A stretch of 64,000 nt of DNA from Terribacillus aidingensis (lineage in GTDB: Bacteria > Bacillota > Bacilli > Bacillales > Amphibacillaceae). Positions 1-8,157 of the stretch are shown here, piece by piece. Both the position numbers and the translations under genes were made by a program. Each line of letters starts with the position of its first letter. The first letter of the stretch is position 1. The stretch is from assembly GCF_040703035.1 (NCBI RefSeq), contig NZ_CP159996.1, forward strand, positions 344,001-408,000. The letters are read 5' to 3'. Below the pieces are notes generated by a model. It worked only from the letters and a program-made list of their open reading frames with translations, was not told the origin of the DNA and ran no database searches.

Positions 1-86
1 TCTCCCCAGAAGACGAGGATATCCGTAACTGTCAGGAATTCGCTGCTTCGTTTGCTTCTGTAATAGAGAAAGAACGCAGTTTATAA
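1..86 (+). CDS. C-terminal fragment of an unidentified protein
   Basis: The reading frame beginning at base 3 is open from the window edge to a TAA at 84-86 and encodes the last 27 residues of a protein (ending ..FASVIEKERSL). It is followed at once by a strong rho-independent terminator, which supports it being the real end of a gene. The fragment is rich in Glu and Ser and too short to place in a family; I do not recognise it. Confidence 0.55.
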   Translation, partial: SPEDEDIRNCQEFAASFASVIEKERSL

Positions 87-122
87 AAAGCAGTCTGCTT
101 CAAGCAGACTGCTTTTTATTTT
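86..122 (+). terminator. Rho-independent terminator after the first gene fragment
   Basis: A near-perfect hairpin pairs AAGCAGTCTGCTT with AAGCAGACTGCTT and runs into TTTTATTTT. It closes the gene entering from the left edge. Confidence 0.9.
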
Positions 123-217
123 GTAGAAATGTGTTTGCGAACTTTTTAAATTTAAAAGGGGATATGTAGAATAATGTCGAATAAATTCGGGTATAGAGAC
201 GGATAGGAGGCAGGACT

Positions 218-631
218 ATGGACATATTTCAAATACATACAAAGCACCACGATGATATAATTGATATTACTGACTCTATTCAGCGCTATATCCAATCAAT
301 TGGCATCCAAGAGGGAATAGCAGTCATCTCTTCTTTGCATACGACGGCGGGCATTACCGTTAATGAAAACGCTGATCCCGATGTAAAGCGGGATTTTCTT
401 CGCAGGCTCAGGGAGATATATCCTTGGGAACAAGAACAGGATTTGCATGCGGAGGGAAATATGGCAGCACATTTGAAAACGAGTACCGTCGGACATGCTC
501 AGACAGTGTTAATCTCGGAGGGTGAGCTCGTATTAGGAACATGGCAAGGTATTTACTTTTGTGAGTTCGATGGACCGAGAACAAGAAAATATGCAGTCCA
601 AGTACTATCATCCGGAAAGGAAGGTGTGTGA
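218..631 (+). CDS. yjbQ: YjbQ/UPF0047 family protein (secondary thiamine-phosphate synthase type)
   Basis: 137-residue protein with the compact YjbQ fold signature: [14 protein letters not shown] near residues 38-51, the [13 protein letters not shown] stretch in the middle, and [15 protein letters not shown] near the C terminus. The conserved histidines are those seen throughout the family. YjbQ proteins are small cytosolic enzymes; some relatives show weak thiamine-phosphate synthase activity in vivo, but the physiological role is uncertain. The start ATG has a good AGGAGG at 207-212. Its TGA stop overlaps the ATG of the EAL gene, so the two are probably translated from one message. The thiamine salvage genes lie 5 kb away, so a thiamine link is only suggestive. 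Confidence 0.85.
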   Translation: MDIFQIHTKHHDDIIDITDSIQRYIQSIGIQEGIAVISSLHTTAGITVNENADPDVKRDFLRRLREIYPWEQEQDLHAEGNMAAHLKTSTVGHAQTVLISEGELVLGTWQGIYFCEFDGPRTRKYAVQVLSSGKEGV

Positions 632-1662
632 TGGAACAGCTTTCTGTATGTGCCATGTGCGGGACAGTCCTTGACATACCGGAGAAGGGTGAATTGCTGA
701 TGCGTTCACCAGAATCATTCAGGAATTTATCATCAGAAAATCCGCCTCGGCAAGAAGATACATATACGATTCTCCAATATTTCAGCTTACAGCAATTAGA
801 GCAGATGCTCCTATCCTTGCGCAGTCAAAGTATACCGGGTGTAAGGTGTACCGTCGCCAAGAAAGTAACTAATAGCTATCCGATGGTATCTGTCGAGGAG
901 CTGCTCCAACGTGTTCAATATCCGCATTTCACAGACATTATTCACAAGGGAGCATTTCAGTCTTTCCTGCAGCCAATCGTTTCCATGAAGAATGAGGAAA
1001 TATTCGGGTTCGAGCATTTGCTGCGGGCAGATAAACGGGAAGCCTCACCAGCTGCACTATTTAATTTCGCAGCAGAAGCAGGACTTACTTCTATGCTCGA
1101 CCAGCGAGCGAGGAAGACTGCAGTCAGAAAAAGGGCGCAGGAAGCTATTCCCGTTGGGGTAAAAAGCTTCATCAATTTCCTGCCATCAACCATTTATAAT
1201 CCTGACTTCTGTCTAAGGCAGACATTCCATACAGTCGAACAATATGGAGTGGATCCGAAAGACCTTGTCTTTGAAGTAGTTGAGACAGAGAAATTGGATG
1301 ACGTTGCTCGCTTGAAGCGTATCTTTAAACGGTACAAGCAAGAAGGAATGATGGTTGCCCTGGATGATGTAGGAGCAGGCTATTCCACGCTTGAACTGCT
1401 TAAAGAATTGGAGCCCGATTTTGTCAAGATTGACAGAGCATACATATCTTACTGCGACAGCGATACGCAGAAACAGGAATTTCTATATAAAGTAATGGAC
1501 GTTGCCCGCCTCCTTGGCACAGAGGTGCTGGCAGAAGGAATTGAAAGGCAAGAGGAGCTTTCTTTCTGTAAACAAATCGGAATGGATTTAGCCCAAGGCT
1601 ACTTTATCGGGAAACCGAGTACCGAAGCTGTATCAGAAGATGTGCTGTTTCCTTCCAGATAA
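631..1662 (+). CDS. EAL-domain cyclic-di-GMP phosphodiesterase
   Basis: 343-residue cytoplasmic protein with an EAL domain from about residue 105 to the end and no membrane segment. The catalytic set looks intact: the EAL-like GFEHLLRA, SFINFLP (Asn), FEVVETE (Glu), DDVGAGYS (the two metal-binding Asp), FVKID (Lys), LAEGIE and AQGYF. Hydrolysis of c-di-GMP to pGpG is therefore expected. The N-terminal 100 residues hold a CAMC cysteine pair and a short helical region, possibly a small metal or sensory segment; I do not recognise it. No GGDEF domain is present. The ATG at 631 overlaps the yjbQ stop (tgATG); a GTG three bases earlier is possible but less likely. Confidence 0.88.
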   Translation: MEQLSVCAMCGTVLDIPEKGELLMRSPESFRNLSSENPPRQEDTYTILQYFSLQQLEQMLLSLRSQSIPGVRCTVAKKVTNSYPMVSVEELLQRVQYPHFTDIIHKGAFQSFLQPIVSMKNEEIFGFEHLLRADKREASPAALFNFAAEAGLTSMLDQRARKTAVRKRAQEAIPVGVKSFINFLPSTIYNPDFCLRQTFHTVEQYGVDPKDLVFEVVETEKLDDVARLKRIFKRYKQEGMMVALDDVGAGYSTLELLKELEPDFVKIDRAYISYCDSDTQKQEFLYKVMDVARLLGTEVLAEGIERQEELSFCKQIGMDLAQGYFIGKPSTEAVSEDVLFPSR

Positions 1663-1677
1663 TATATTCGTCAGAAC

Positions 1678-1725
1678 TACCCCGTTATCAATCGGAATGT
1701 ATACGATTGATAGCGGGGTTTTTAA
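1678..1725 (+). terminator. Terminator after the EAL gene
   Basis: Stem CCCCGTTATCAATCG pairing with CGATTGATAGCGGGG (one G-T pair), loop of about 9 bases, then TTTTT. Confidence 0.88.
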
Positions 1726-1776
1726 ACTTTATTAGAAAAATCGATCGAAATATTTAACATTTTCTTAAAATTAACT

Positions 1777-1802
1777 TCAAGTTCTGGAAAGCCTGCCGAT
1801 AT
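1777..1802 (+). promoter_or_regulatory. SigD-type motility promoter for the chemoreceptor
   Basis: GCCGATAT at 1795-1802 is identical to the -10 consensus of the flagellar sigma factor SigD, and TCAA at 1777-1780 (consensus TAAA) stands 14 bases before it. The site is about 62 bases before the chemoreceptor ATG. Placement upstream of an mcp gene, a typical SigD target, supports the call. Confidence 0.72.
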
Positions 1803-1864
1803 ATTGAAAGTCATTATACAGTGGGAAATAGCTGTGTAATAGCTATCATCAGGGGGATACTGGA

Positions 1865-3577
1865 ATGAATTTATTGAAGAATGTAAAAATCAGGACAAAG
1901 ATGCTTATTTTAATCTTGGTTGGAGCTATTGCACTAGGAATTGTAGGAACGGCTGGGATAATATATACCAGGGATATGGCAAAGGATGCCGAAATGATGT
2001 ACAAGGAGAAGCTTCTCCCTAACTTGTCAATAAGTCAGATTCGAGTGAATAATAGATCGAACGATGCGTATGTATTGGAACTTATGCTTAACACGGACTC
2101 TGCGAGAAATGACGAGTTAAGTGAAATGCTTTCACAGTCCAGTGTTCAAGTAGAGGAAGAACTAGAAAAACTGGGAAATGGCGGTATGTCAGCAAGAGGA
2201 AAAGAAATCTTAGAATCTTATAATAAGGAACGCAATAAATTAAACGACATTAGGAACCGAGTGCTGAAATTTGCATTGGTAAATCAAAATGATGATGCAT
2301 ACAATCTTTTTGTAGAAGAACAGATCCCGCAGCGTACAGTAGTTAATGATATTCTGCAAGAACTGCAGGACCAGAATACGAAGGAAGCAGAACAAACTTA
2401 TGTGCAGGCAACTGAGGACGTAAGACTAGCTACCATAGTCTTATCTAGCGTCATAGGTGTAGCCTTAATACTGCTGATTATAATAGGAATCCTTATATCG
2501 AAGCTTATCGTCTCTCCAGTGAAAGAGTTGCGTATTTTATTGGGCAAGGCGGCAGATGGAGATTTCAGTTCGGATGGCACGCATCAATCCAAGGATGAAA
2601 TCGGCGAACTGACTGCTTCTTATAATGCTATGGCAGATGGTATGCGGTCTATTATTCGAGTTGTGAATGATACATCCCAGCAAGTGGCTGCATCTGCAGA
2701 AGAACTGAGTGCAAGTGCGGAACAAAGCAGTTCGTCATCTGAACATGTAGCCAAAACGATTCAAGAGCTGGCAGAGGGTTCAGTCCAGCAGCTTGAGCTA
2801 GTTACAACTGCTACAGGGACAATGGGCAGTATGGGGCAGCATACGAGCAAGCTGGCTTCAAACGCTCAGAATGTTGAAGAGGCAGTGCAAAAAACTTCTG
2901 AACTATCCATTCAGGGAGGGCATGCAATCAAGGATGTAAATGAACAGATGGAAACAATCACTTCCCATGTGCAGGAGCTTTCTGCGTCGATCGACAGTTT
3001 GAACAAACGGTCCCGGGAAATCAGTGATATTACGAGCGTTATCACGGATATCTCCGCACAGACCAATCTTCTTGCGCTGAATGCCACTATCGAGGCAGCG
3101 CAGGCTGGAGAGCATGGAAAGGGATTTGCGGTAGTCGCAGATGAGGTGCGCAAGTTAGCTGAGGAAACGAAGGGAGCAGCAGGACAAATTGCTGCTTTGG
3201 TTGACTTTATCCACCAGGATACGACTAAAACAATCGATCTGATGCAGCATGCAGCGGACGAAGTACAAGCTGGTACACGAGTTGTGGATCAAGCGGGCGG
3301 TTCTTTCCTTCAGATTGAAACTGCGGTAGCAGGTCTGGTGGATGAATTCAAAGAGGTGAGAGTTGCTCTGGAAGGTATGATTGCTGGTACAGATTCAGTC
3401 AATATGTCACTTGGGGATGTGAACGAGGTCGCAGAAGAAGGAGCAGCTTCAACCGAAAGTGTGTCAGCTGCAACAGAACAGCAGCTGGCTGCCATGCAGG
3501 AAATTGCGGCATCATCCAGTTCTCTTGCATTTATGGCAGAGGAACTTCAAACCGCTATTGCTCGTTTCCGTGTGTAA
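1865..3577 (+). CDS. Methyl-accepting chemotaxis protein
   Basis: 570-residue membrane chemoreceptor. A short cytoplasmic leader is followed by TM1 (about 12-34), an extracellular four-helix-bundle type sensor (35-187) and TM2 (188-213). A HAMP linker (about 214-266) leads to the long coiled-coil signalling domain (270-570). The highly conserved hairpin tip that binds CheA/CheW is visible at about residues 395-435 ([20 protein letters not shown] followed by [16 protein letters not shown]). Methylation-site-like Gln/Glu pairs flank it. The ligand cannot be inferred. The gene is monocistronic: SigD-type promoter upstream, hairpin terminator downstream. Start ATG has AGGGGG at 1851-1856. Confidence 0.95.
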   Translation: MNLLKNVKIRTKMLILILVGAIALGIVGTAGIIYTRDMAKDAEMMYKEKLLPNLSISQIRVNNRSNDAYVLELMLNTDSARNDELSEMLSQSSVQVEEELEKLGNGGMSARGKEILESYNKERNKLNDIRNRVLKFALVNQNDDAYNLFVEEQIPQRTVVNDILQELQDQNTKEAEQTYVQATEDVRLATIVLSSVIGVALILLIIIGILISKLIVSPVKELRILLGKAADGDFSSDGTHQSKDEIGELTASYNAMADGMRSIIRVVNDTSQQVAASAEELSASAEQSSSSSEHVAKTIQELAEGSVQQLELVTTATGTMGSMGQHTSKLASNAQNVEEAVQKTSELSIQGGHAIKDVNEQMETITSHVQELSASIDSLNKRSREISDITSVITDISAQTNLLALNATIEAAQAGEHGKGFAVVADEVRKLAEETKGAAGQIAALVDFIHQDTTKTIDLMQHAADEVQAGTRVVDQAGGSFLQIETAVAGLVDEFKEVRVALEGMIAGTDSVNMSLGDVNEVAEEGAASTESVSAATEQQLAAMQEIAASSSSLAFMAEELQTAIARFRV

Positions 3578-3578
3578 G

Positions 3579-3650
3579 TTAATTGGTTAGCAGATAGTAA
3601 CCGATAAAGGATAAGATTAATAATAGAAAAACATATATCATCCATTTCAT
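3579..3650 (-). CDS. Possible 23-residue single-span membrane peptide
   Basis: Reading the reverse strand from 3650, an ATG opens a 23-codon frame ending in TAA at 3579. The product begins MKWMIYVFLLLILSF and ends YYLLTN: a Lys, one hydrophobic span of about 18 residues and a short polar tail. A very strong ribosome binding site (AGAGGAGGG at 3657-3665) sits 6 bases upstream. The gene is convergent to the chemoreceptor, starts 2 bp past its stop, and its leader is the reverse complement of the chemoreceptor terminator, so the hairpin could also hide this ribosome binding site. It could be a small membrane regulator, a type I toxin-like peptide, or a spurious frame; expression is unproven. Confidence 0.5.
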   Translation of the reverse strand: MKWMIYVFLLLILSFIGYYLLTN

Positions 3651-3706
3651 ATGAACCCTCCTCTAAGAAGTAGACGGATACTTCCTGGAAAAGGGTTCAT
3701 TTTTTT
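3651..3706 (+). terminator. Terminator after the chemoreceptor
   Basis: Outer stem ATGAACCC/GGGTTCAT with an inner AAGAAG/CTTC stem and then TTTTTTT. On the reverse strand the same bases form the leader and ribosome binding site of the 23-residue peptide. Confidence 0.75.
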
Positions 3707-3736
3707 ACATTGTTTGTAACCGAACTGCGCATACTA
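3707..3736 (+). promoter_or_regulatory. SigG-like forespore promoter for splAB
   Basis: CATACTA at 3730-3736 fits the SigG -10 consensus CATnnTA. ACATT at 3707-3711 is a partial match to the -35 consensus (gHATR) at the usual 18-base spacing. splAB of Bacillus subtilis is known to be transcribed by forespore SigG, which fits. Confidence 0.6.
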
Positions 3737-3765
3737 GTCGCAGTATGTACAAAGGAGGCAATGTA

Positions 3766-4011
3766 ATGGATGCTTTTCAAGCAGGAGAAATCGTCTATGT
3801 AATTATCCGCAACCCCCATGCACAGGGAGTAGCCAATATACAAGAGGCTGCGGTCGTCCATAACCCGGAAAAGCCAGGGGAACTGGCTTTGTTTGTGTAT
3901 GAAACCTATTATCCACTCAATGATGAGGTGGCGGTTTATCAGGATCTCGGAGAGGCGGAAGAAGCATATGTATCCGCTTTTGGCTTAGCCGATGGAGGCT
4001 ATTATGGTTAA
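3766..4011 (+). CDS. splA: SplA, regulator of spore photoproduct lyase
   Basis: 81-residue protein recognised as SplA by GEIVYVIIRNPHAQGVANIQ near the N terminus, LALFVYETYY in the middle and its place directly before splB. SplA is a TRAP-like protein that lowers splB expression in B. subtilis. ATG 3766 is chosen over an in-frame ATG at 3745 because AAAGGAGG lies at 3751-3757 with 8 bases to this start. The last codons overlap the splB start by 8 bases, so the pair is translationally coupled. Expression is expected in the forespore. Confidence 0.9.
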   Translation: MDAFQAGEIVYVIIRNPHAQGVANIQEAAVVHNPEKPGELALFVYETYYPLNDEVAVYQDLGEAEEAYVSAFGLADGGYYG

Positions 4012-5032
4012 GCCATTTGTACCGCAGCTTGTGTATATAGAACCTAGGGCATTAGAGTATCCGCTCGGCGTGAAGCTGCGGAATAAATTCAGGGACATGG
4101 GTGTAGAAATACGCGAGACAACTTCCCATAATCAGGTTCGTAACCTGCCTGGTGATAATGATTTCCAGAAGTACCGAACTGCCAAATCAACGCTTGTCGT
4201 CGGCGTGCGGAAAACCCTGAAATTCGATACATCGAAACCTTCAGCAGAATACGCTATTCCATTTGCGACAGGCTGCATGGGGCATTGCCATTATTGTTAC
4301 CTGCAAACGACGATGGGATCCAAACCTTATATCCGTACGTATGTGAATACGGATGAAATATTTGATGCGGCAGAGCAGTACATGCAGGAAAGAGCCCCGG
4401 AAGAAACACGGTTTGAGGCTTCCTGTACGTCAGATATCGTTGGTATCGACCATCTGACGCATACGCTGAAACATGCGATTGAATATTTCGGTCGGTCCAA
4501 GCACGGACAACTGCGATTTGTAACGAAATTCGCCCATGTGGATCATTTGCTGGACGCTGACCATCAAGGACGAACGCGATTCCGCTTCAGCATCAATGAT
4601 GATTATGTGATCAAATATTTTGAGCCAGGAACTTCCCGTTTGAAGGATCGAATCGAAGCTGCGGTGAAAGTAGCCGAGGCCGGGTATCCGCTTGGATTCA
4701 TCGTAGCTCCGATTTATTTGCATGACGGCTGGCAGAAGGGCTATCCGGAAATGCTCGAGCATCTGGAAGCAGCTTTGCCTGAACATGCAAAAAAGAACCT
4801 GACATTCGAATTGATCCAGCATCGATTCACGAAGCCGGCAAAGCGCGTTATCGAGAAAAATTATCCGATGTCGAAGCTTGAGCTGGATGAAAGCAAACGG
4901 AAATATAAATGGGGGCGCTATGGTATCGGAAAATACGTCTACCAAAATGAAGAGCAAGAAGAAATTAAGGATGTCATAGGAAGCACAATCTATAAAATGT
5001 TCCCGCAATCCAGGATTGAATATTTCACTTGA
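4004..5032 (+). CDS. splB: Spore photoproduct lyase
   Basis: 342-residue radical SAM enzyme that directly reverses the thymine dimer (spore photoproduct) made by UV in spore DNA. The 4Fe-4S/SAM motif CMGHCHYC occupies residues 91-98 and the essential fourth cysteine lies at 141 in ASCTSD, the same numbers as in B. subtilis SplB, which validates the ATG at 4004 with its GGAGG at 3993. An in-frame ATG at 3992 would lie inside that ribosome binding site. Length equals the family norm. Follows splA with an 8-base overlap. Confidence 0.96.
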   Translation: MVKPFVPQLVYIEPRALEYPLGVKLRNKFRDMGVEIRETTSHNQVRNLPGDNDFQKYRTAKSTLVVGVRKTLKFDTSKPSAEYAIPFATGCMGHCHYCYLQTTMGSKPYIRTYVNTDEIFDAAEQYMQERAPEETRFEASCTSDIVGIDHLTHTLKHAIEYFGRSKHGQLRFVTKFAHVDHLLDADHQGRTRFRFSINDDYVIKYFEPGTSRLKDRIEAAVKVAEAGYPLGFIVAPIYLHDGWQKGYPEMLEHLEAALPEHAKKNLTFELIQHRFTKPAKRVIEKNYPMSKLELDESKRKYKWGRYGIGKYVYQNEEQEEIKDVIGSTIYKMFPQSRIEYFT

Positions 5033-5040
5033 TTCATCGG

Positions 5041-5069
5041 TTGACAATCGTATCTGTGCATGTGATAGT
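5041..5069 (+). promoter_or_regulatory. SigA-type promoter of the thiamine operon
   Basis: TTGACA at 5041-5046, a 17-base spacer and GATAGT at 5064-5069. It sits 8 bases past the splB stop and about 30 bases before the TPP aptamer. Confidence 0.7.
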
Positions 5070-5097
5070 TAAGAGGACAATTAAATTTCGAGGAAGT

Positions 5098-5182
5098 CCA
5101 CTAGGGGTGCCATTTGGCTGAGATAAGAGTGATCTTTATCCCTTTGAACCTGATCTGGTTAACACCAGCGTAGGGAAGTGGA
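5098..5182 (+). promoter_or_regulatory. TPP riboswitch (THI element)
   Basis: Carries the hallmark aptamer segments: ACTAGGGGTGCC, GGCTGAGATAAGAG, CCCTTTGAACCTGATCTGG (P2/P4 side) and AACACCAGCGTAGGGAAGT. It lies directly before tenA-thiD-thiM. A terminator 38 bases downstream is the likely expression platform, so thiamine pyrophosphate should stop transcription. Confidence 0.96.
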
Positions 5183-5219
5183 GCCGGATTCGTGTATTTT
5201 CTGCACACTTGACTATACG

Positions 5220-5251
5220 AGTCGCTCCATACTTCTGGAGCGGCTTTTTTA
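5220..5251 (+). terminator. Riboswitch-controlled terminator before tenA
   Basis: Stem CGCTCCA/TGGAGCG with loop TACTTC, then GCTTTTTT. Position between the TPP aptamer and tenA marks it as the regulated terminator. Confidence 0.88.
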
Positions 5252-5307
5252 TATGGCCGGCGCCAATCACCCTTCCGACGGGGCTTTCTCCATAGGAGGA
5301 GAAAAAC

Positions 5308-6006
5308 ATGTTTTCTGCACAATTGAGAGAAGAAGCAAACCCGGTATTCGAAGCAATCTATGCACATCCTTTCGTAGAAGGAGTTGCGAGTGGATATGTG
5401 CCGCGTGAGGCATTGATCCATTATGTGAAAGCTGACTATGAGTATTTGACAGCATTTGCCCGTATTTACGGTTTGGCAGTCAGTAAATGCGAAACCCGAG
5501 AAGAGATGGAATTTTATCAGTCCCAAATTCATTTTGTCCTGCACAGCGAGATTCATCCGCATAACGTCTTCTGCAAGGTAGCTGGTGTGCAATACGAGGA
5601 TCTGCAGAGGATGACACCACCGCCTGCTGCTGACCATTATATTTCACACATGATGAACAGTGCCGTACAAGGAGATATAGGGGAGCTGATGGCGGCGCTA
5701 CTTCCTTGCCCATGGACGTATCAAGCGCTGGCGGCACATATTATCGAAACAAAGGCACCGGATGATTCCAATCCATTCCTGGAGTGGATTCAGTTTTATG
5801 CCAGCCGGGAAGATTGTATGCCGGATGTGACGTCAGAACTTAGCAAGCGACTGGACAAGTGGGCCGAGACAGCGGGTGCAGCTGCAAAGGAACGTGCAAG
5901 GAAAGCTTTTCTTAAGAGCTGTATGCTGGAGTATAATTTTTGGGAGATGGCAGCCACACAGCAAGACTGGATGATCCCATTGAAAGGGGCGTCCATTCAT
6001 GCCTGA
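5308..6006 (+). CDS. tenA: Thiaminase II / aminopyrimidine aminohydrolase TenA
   Basis: 232-residue all-helical cytosolic enzyme that hydrolyses aminopyrimidine breakdown products of thiamine to HMP for reuse. The catalytic cysteine is Cys134 in LLPCPWTY and the conserved Glu is Glu208 in LEYNFWEMA. ADYEYLTAFAR and HSEIHPHN are also typical. Start ATG has AGGAGGA at 5296. First gene of the TPP-regulated operon; its stop overlaps the thiD start by 8 bases. Confidence 0.95.
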   Translation: MFSAQLREEANPVFEAIYAHPFVEGVASGYVPREALIHYVKADYEYLTAFARIYGLAVSKCETREEMEFYQSQIHFVLHSEIHPHNVFCKVAGVQYEDLQRMTPPPAADHYISHMMNSAVQGDIGELMAALLPCPWTYQALAAHIIETKAPDDSNPFLEWIQFYASREDCMPDVTSELSKRLDKWAETAGAAAKERARKAFLKSCMLEYNFWEMAATQQDWMIPLKGASIHA

Positions 6007-6835
6007 TATAAAGAGCGCTTTGACAATTGCAGGAACAGACCCTTCGGGAGGGGCTGGAATTCAGGCTGACTTGAAAACTTTCCAGGAGCTTGAAGTATAC
6101 GGAATGAGCATTGTCACCTCCCTCGTTGCCCAAAATACGATAGGAGTACAGGCAGTGCATCATGTTCCAGTAGAATTTCTTGAACAGCAGCTGGAATCAG
6201 TATTCTCTGATATCACCCCATCTGCTGTAAAAACGGGGATGATTGCATCAGAAGAGATGATGCGCTGCGTCGCTGCTGTTTTGATTAAATCAAAGACTGC
6301 CTATGTCATGGATCCTGTCATGTATGCTAAAAGCGGACATGCACTCATGGGAGAGAATTCCAGAGATGCATTGAAGAAACATCTTGTTCCACTCGCTGCC
6401 CTAATTACACCGAATATACCGGAAGCAGAGGAACTCACGGGTATTCGTATCGAAGATGAAAATAGCGTAAAAACCGCAGCGAAAATGATTGTCCAGGAAT
6501 ATGGGGCAAAAGCTGTCCTGATGAAAGGCGGTCATATGGAAGGAGCATCTGCGTCAGACTGGCTCTACGACGGAAATAGCTTCACAGTCTACACAGCAGA
6601 ACGTATACAGACGAAGCACACGCACGGGACGGGATGCACGTATTCTGCAGCAATAACCGCAGAACTGGCTAAAGGGAAATCTCTGCAAGAAGCAGTCCGG
6701 ATCGGTAAGGATTTTGTAACAGATGCGATTTCGTATTCGCTTCAGCTTGGAAAAGGGAATGGTCCGACAAATCATTGGGGGTACCGTCTGCAAGGTGTGC
6801 CAGTCCAGGAGGAACAGCATGATGAAGTATACTGA
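5999..6835 (+). CDS. thiD: Hydroxymethylpyrimidine/phosphomethylpyrimidine kinase ThiD
   Basis: 278-residue ribokinase-fold enzyme phosphorylating HMP to HMP-P and HMP-PP. The N-terminal substrate motif AGTDPSGGAGIQADLKT and the anion-hole segment KHTHGTGCTYSAA with Cys213 are present. Length is normal. It overlaps tenA by 8 bases and thiM by 17, so translation is coupled. Pyridoxal kinase activity is known for some close relatives (PdxK/ThiD2), but the operon argues for the thiamine role. Confidence 0.94.
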   Translation: MPDIKSALTIAGTDPSGGAGIQADLKTFQELEVYGMSIVTSLVAQNTIGVQAVHHVPVEFLEQQLESVFSDITPSAVKTGMIASEEMMRCVAAVLIKSKTAYVMDPVMYAKSGHALMGENSRDALKKHLVPLAALITPNIPEAEELTGIRIEDENSVKTAAKMIVQEYGAKAVLMKGGHMEGASASDWLYDGNSFTVYTAERIQTKHTHGTGCTYSAAITAELAKGKSLQEAVRIGKDFVTDAISYSLQLGKGNGPTNHWGYRLQGVPVQEEQHDEVY

Positions 6836-7619
6836 TGTGATAAAGCAAGTCCGGGAGAGAAATCCATTGATTCACTGCATTACCAATCAGGTTGTCATTA
6901 ACTTTACGGCGAATGGTTTGATCGCACTCGGAGCTTCTCCTGTGATGGCATCAGCAAAGGAAGAAGCCGCGCAGATGGTCCAGCATGCACAGGCGCTGCT
7001 ATTAAATATCGGCACACTTGCCGCAGCAGATGTGGAAGCAATGATCCTAGCCGGAAAAGAAGCGAATAGGCTCGGAATACCAGTAATTTTTGATCCCGTC
7101 GGAGTAGGTGCCACAGCGTACAGAACAGAGACGGCCCGCCGCATATTGGCGGAGGTGGATGTCACTGTTATTCGCGGTAATGCAGGTGAAATATCCGTCC
7201 TAGGCGGAACATCTGTCAAAGTGAAAGGTGTAGATGGATCCGATGATGGTATTTCACCAAGAATTGTGCAGCAGCTGGCCAGGGAATTGGATGCTATTGT
7301 GATTGCAACCAGTAAAATAGATATCCTTTCAGATGGGAACCATACGTATAGTGTAGCTAATGGGCATGAGATGCTAAGTAAAATAACAGGGTCTGGCTGC
7401 TTGCTAGGTGCCGTTATAGCGGCATGTGCAGGAGTAGCTGACAACGTACTGAAAGCTTGCATCGGTGCTCTTGCCTTTTATGGTATTGCAGCAGAGAAAG
7501 CGGCTAAGACAGTAAACGCTCCAGGCAGCTTTCAGATTGCTTTTCTTGATCAGCTTTATTTGTTAGAAGATCAGGCGATTGATTCGGAGAAGGTGGAACA
7601 ATTCGAAGTGAAAACATAA
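6819..7619 (+). CDS. thiM: Hydroxyethylthiazole kinase ThiM
   Basis: 266-residue kinase that phosphorylates salvaged hydroxyethylthiazole. NPLIHCITNQVV at the N terminus, FDPVGVGAT, and the C-terminal SGCLLGAV with Cys194 are family signatures. The frame is open further upstream to 6723, but AGGAGGA at 6807-6813 selects the ATG at 6819 (or 6822). Together with TenA and ThiD it supplies both thiamine halves for ThiE. Confidence 0.95.
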   Translation: MMKYTDVIKQVRERNPLIHCITNQVVINFTANGLIALGASPVMASAKEEAAQMVQHAQALLLNIGTLAAADVEAMILAGKEANRLGIPVIFDPVGVGATAYRTETARRILAEVDVTVIRGNAGEISVLGGTSVKVKGVDGSDDGISPRIVQQLARELDAIVIATSKIDILSDGNHTYSVANGHEMLSKITGSGCLLGAVIAACAGVADNVLKACIGALAFYGIAAEKAAKTVNAPGSFQIAFLDQLYLLEDQAIDSEKVEQFEVKT

Positions 7620-7623
7620 AGGA

Positions 7624-7652
7624 ACAATCAGCAGCGTGTGGCTGCTGATTGT
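7624..7652. terminator. Hairpin between convergent thiM and the DUF2680 gene
   Basis: CAATCAGCAGC pairs with GCTGCTGATTG across a 5-base loop. The T-tract is poor on both strands, so it may be a weak bidirectional terminator. Confidence 0.55.
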
Positions 7653-7658
7653 TGGATA

Positions 7659-7982
7659 TCATTTTTCTGGATGAGGATGAGGGCCATGCCTGTGCGGTTT
7701 CGGAATGAAACCATCCTGCTCTAATTGTTTAAACCTTTGATCCAAATGCTTCTCGATTTGATCTGCTTTCTCTTCAGAGAAAACACCATATTCAACGTAC
7801 TTCTCAATGATTTGTTTTTCCTGCTCTAATGCCTGTTTTTGCAAAGCTGCTATTTCTTGCTTCTGCTCTTCTGTCAGTACATCAGCGACAGCTTTGTCAG
7901 CCGCAAAACCGGCAGCTGGATTGGATATGACCAATCCGAAGCATAGAGCGATTACTACAGCCCCGGCTTTCATCCATTTCAA
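7659..7982 (-). CDS. DUF2680 (YckD-like) small secreted protein
   Basis: 107-residue protein with a signal peptide (positively charged start, hydrophobic core AGAVVIALCFGLVI, cleavage likely after GFAA) followed by a helical segment LTEEQKQEIAALQKQ..LEQEKQIIEKYVEYGVFS typical of DUF2680, and a His/Pro-rich tail (PKPHRHGPHPHP). Function unknown. The TTG at 7982 is favoured because AAGGAG lies at 7992-7997 with 9 bases to it; an in-frame TTG at 8003 lies upstream of that site and has none of its own. The gene separates thiM from thiE on the opposite strand. The His-rich tail might bind metal; that is inference. Confidence 0.75.
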   Translation of the reverse strand: MKWMKAGAVVIALCFGLVISNPAAGFAADKAVADVLTEEQKQEIAALQKQALEQEKQIIEKYVEYGVFSEEKADQIEKHLDQRFKQLEQDGFIPKPHRHGPHPHPEK

Positions 7983-8157
7983 TTTTATCATCTCCTTGTT
8001 CAAAGCTTGGGCTTACTTTACGCAGTTTTGGGATTGCTATCCATCTTCCACACTTTTTCCTAATTTGGGAGAAAGGAATTTTTGACCTGAGGAATGGGAA
8101 CATGTTCAACACATAATGGGGATGTGGAATGTCTTAATTGGAAAAGGAGTAATACAC

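Noticed and set aside
4430..5047. A 205-codon reverse frame inside splB
   Set aside because: Fully antisense to a validated radical SAM gene, no ribosome binding site, cysteine and isoleucine-rich product of shadow type.
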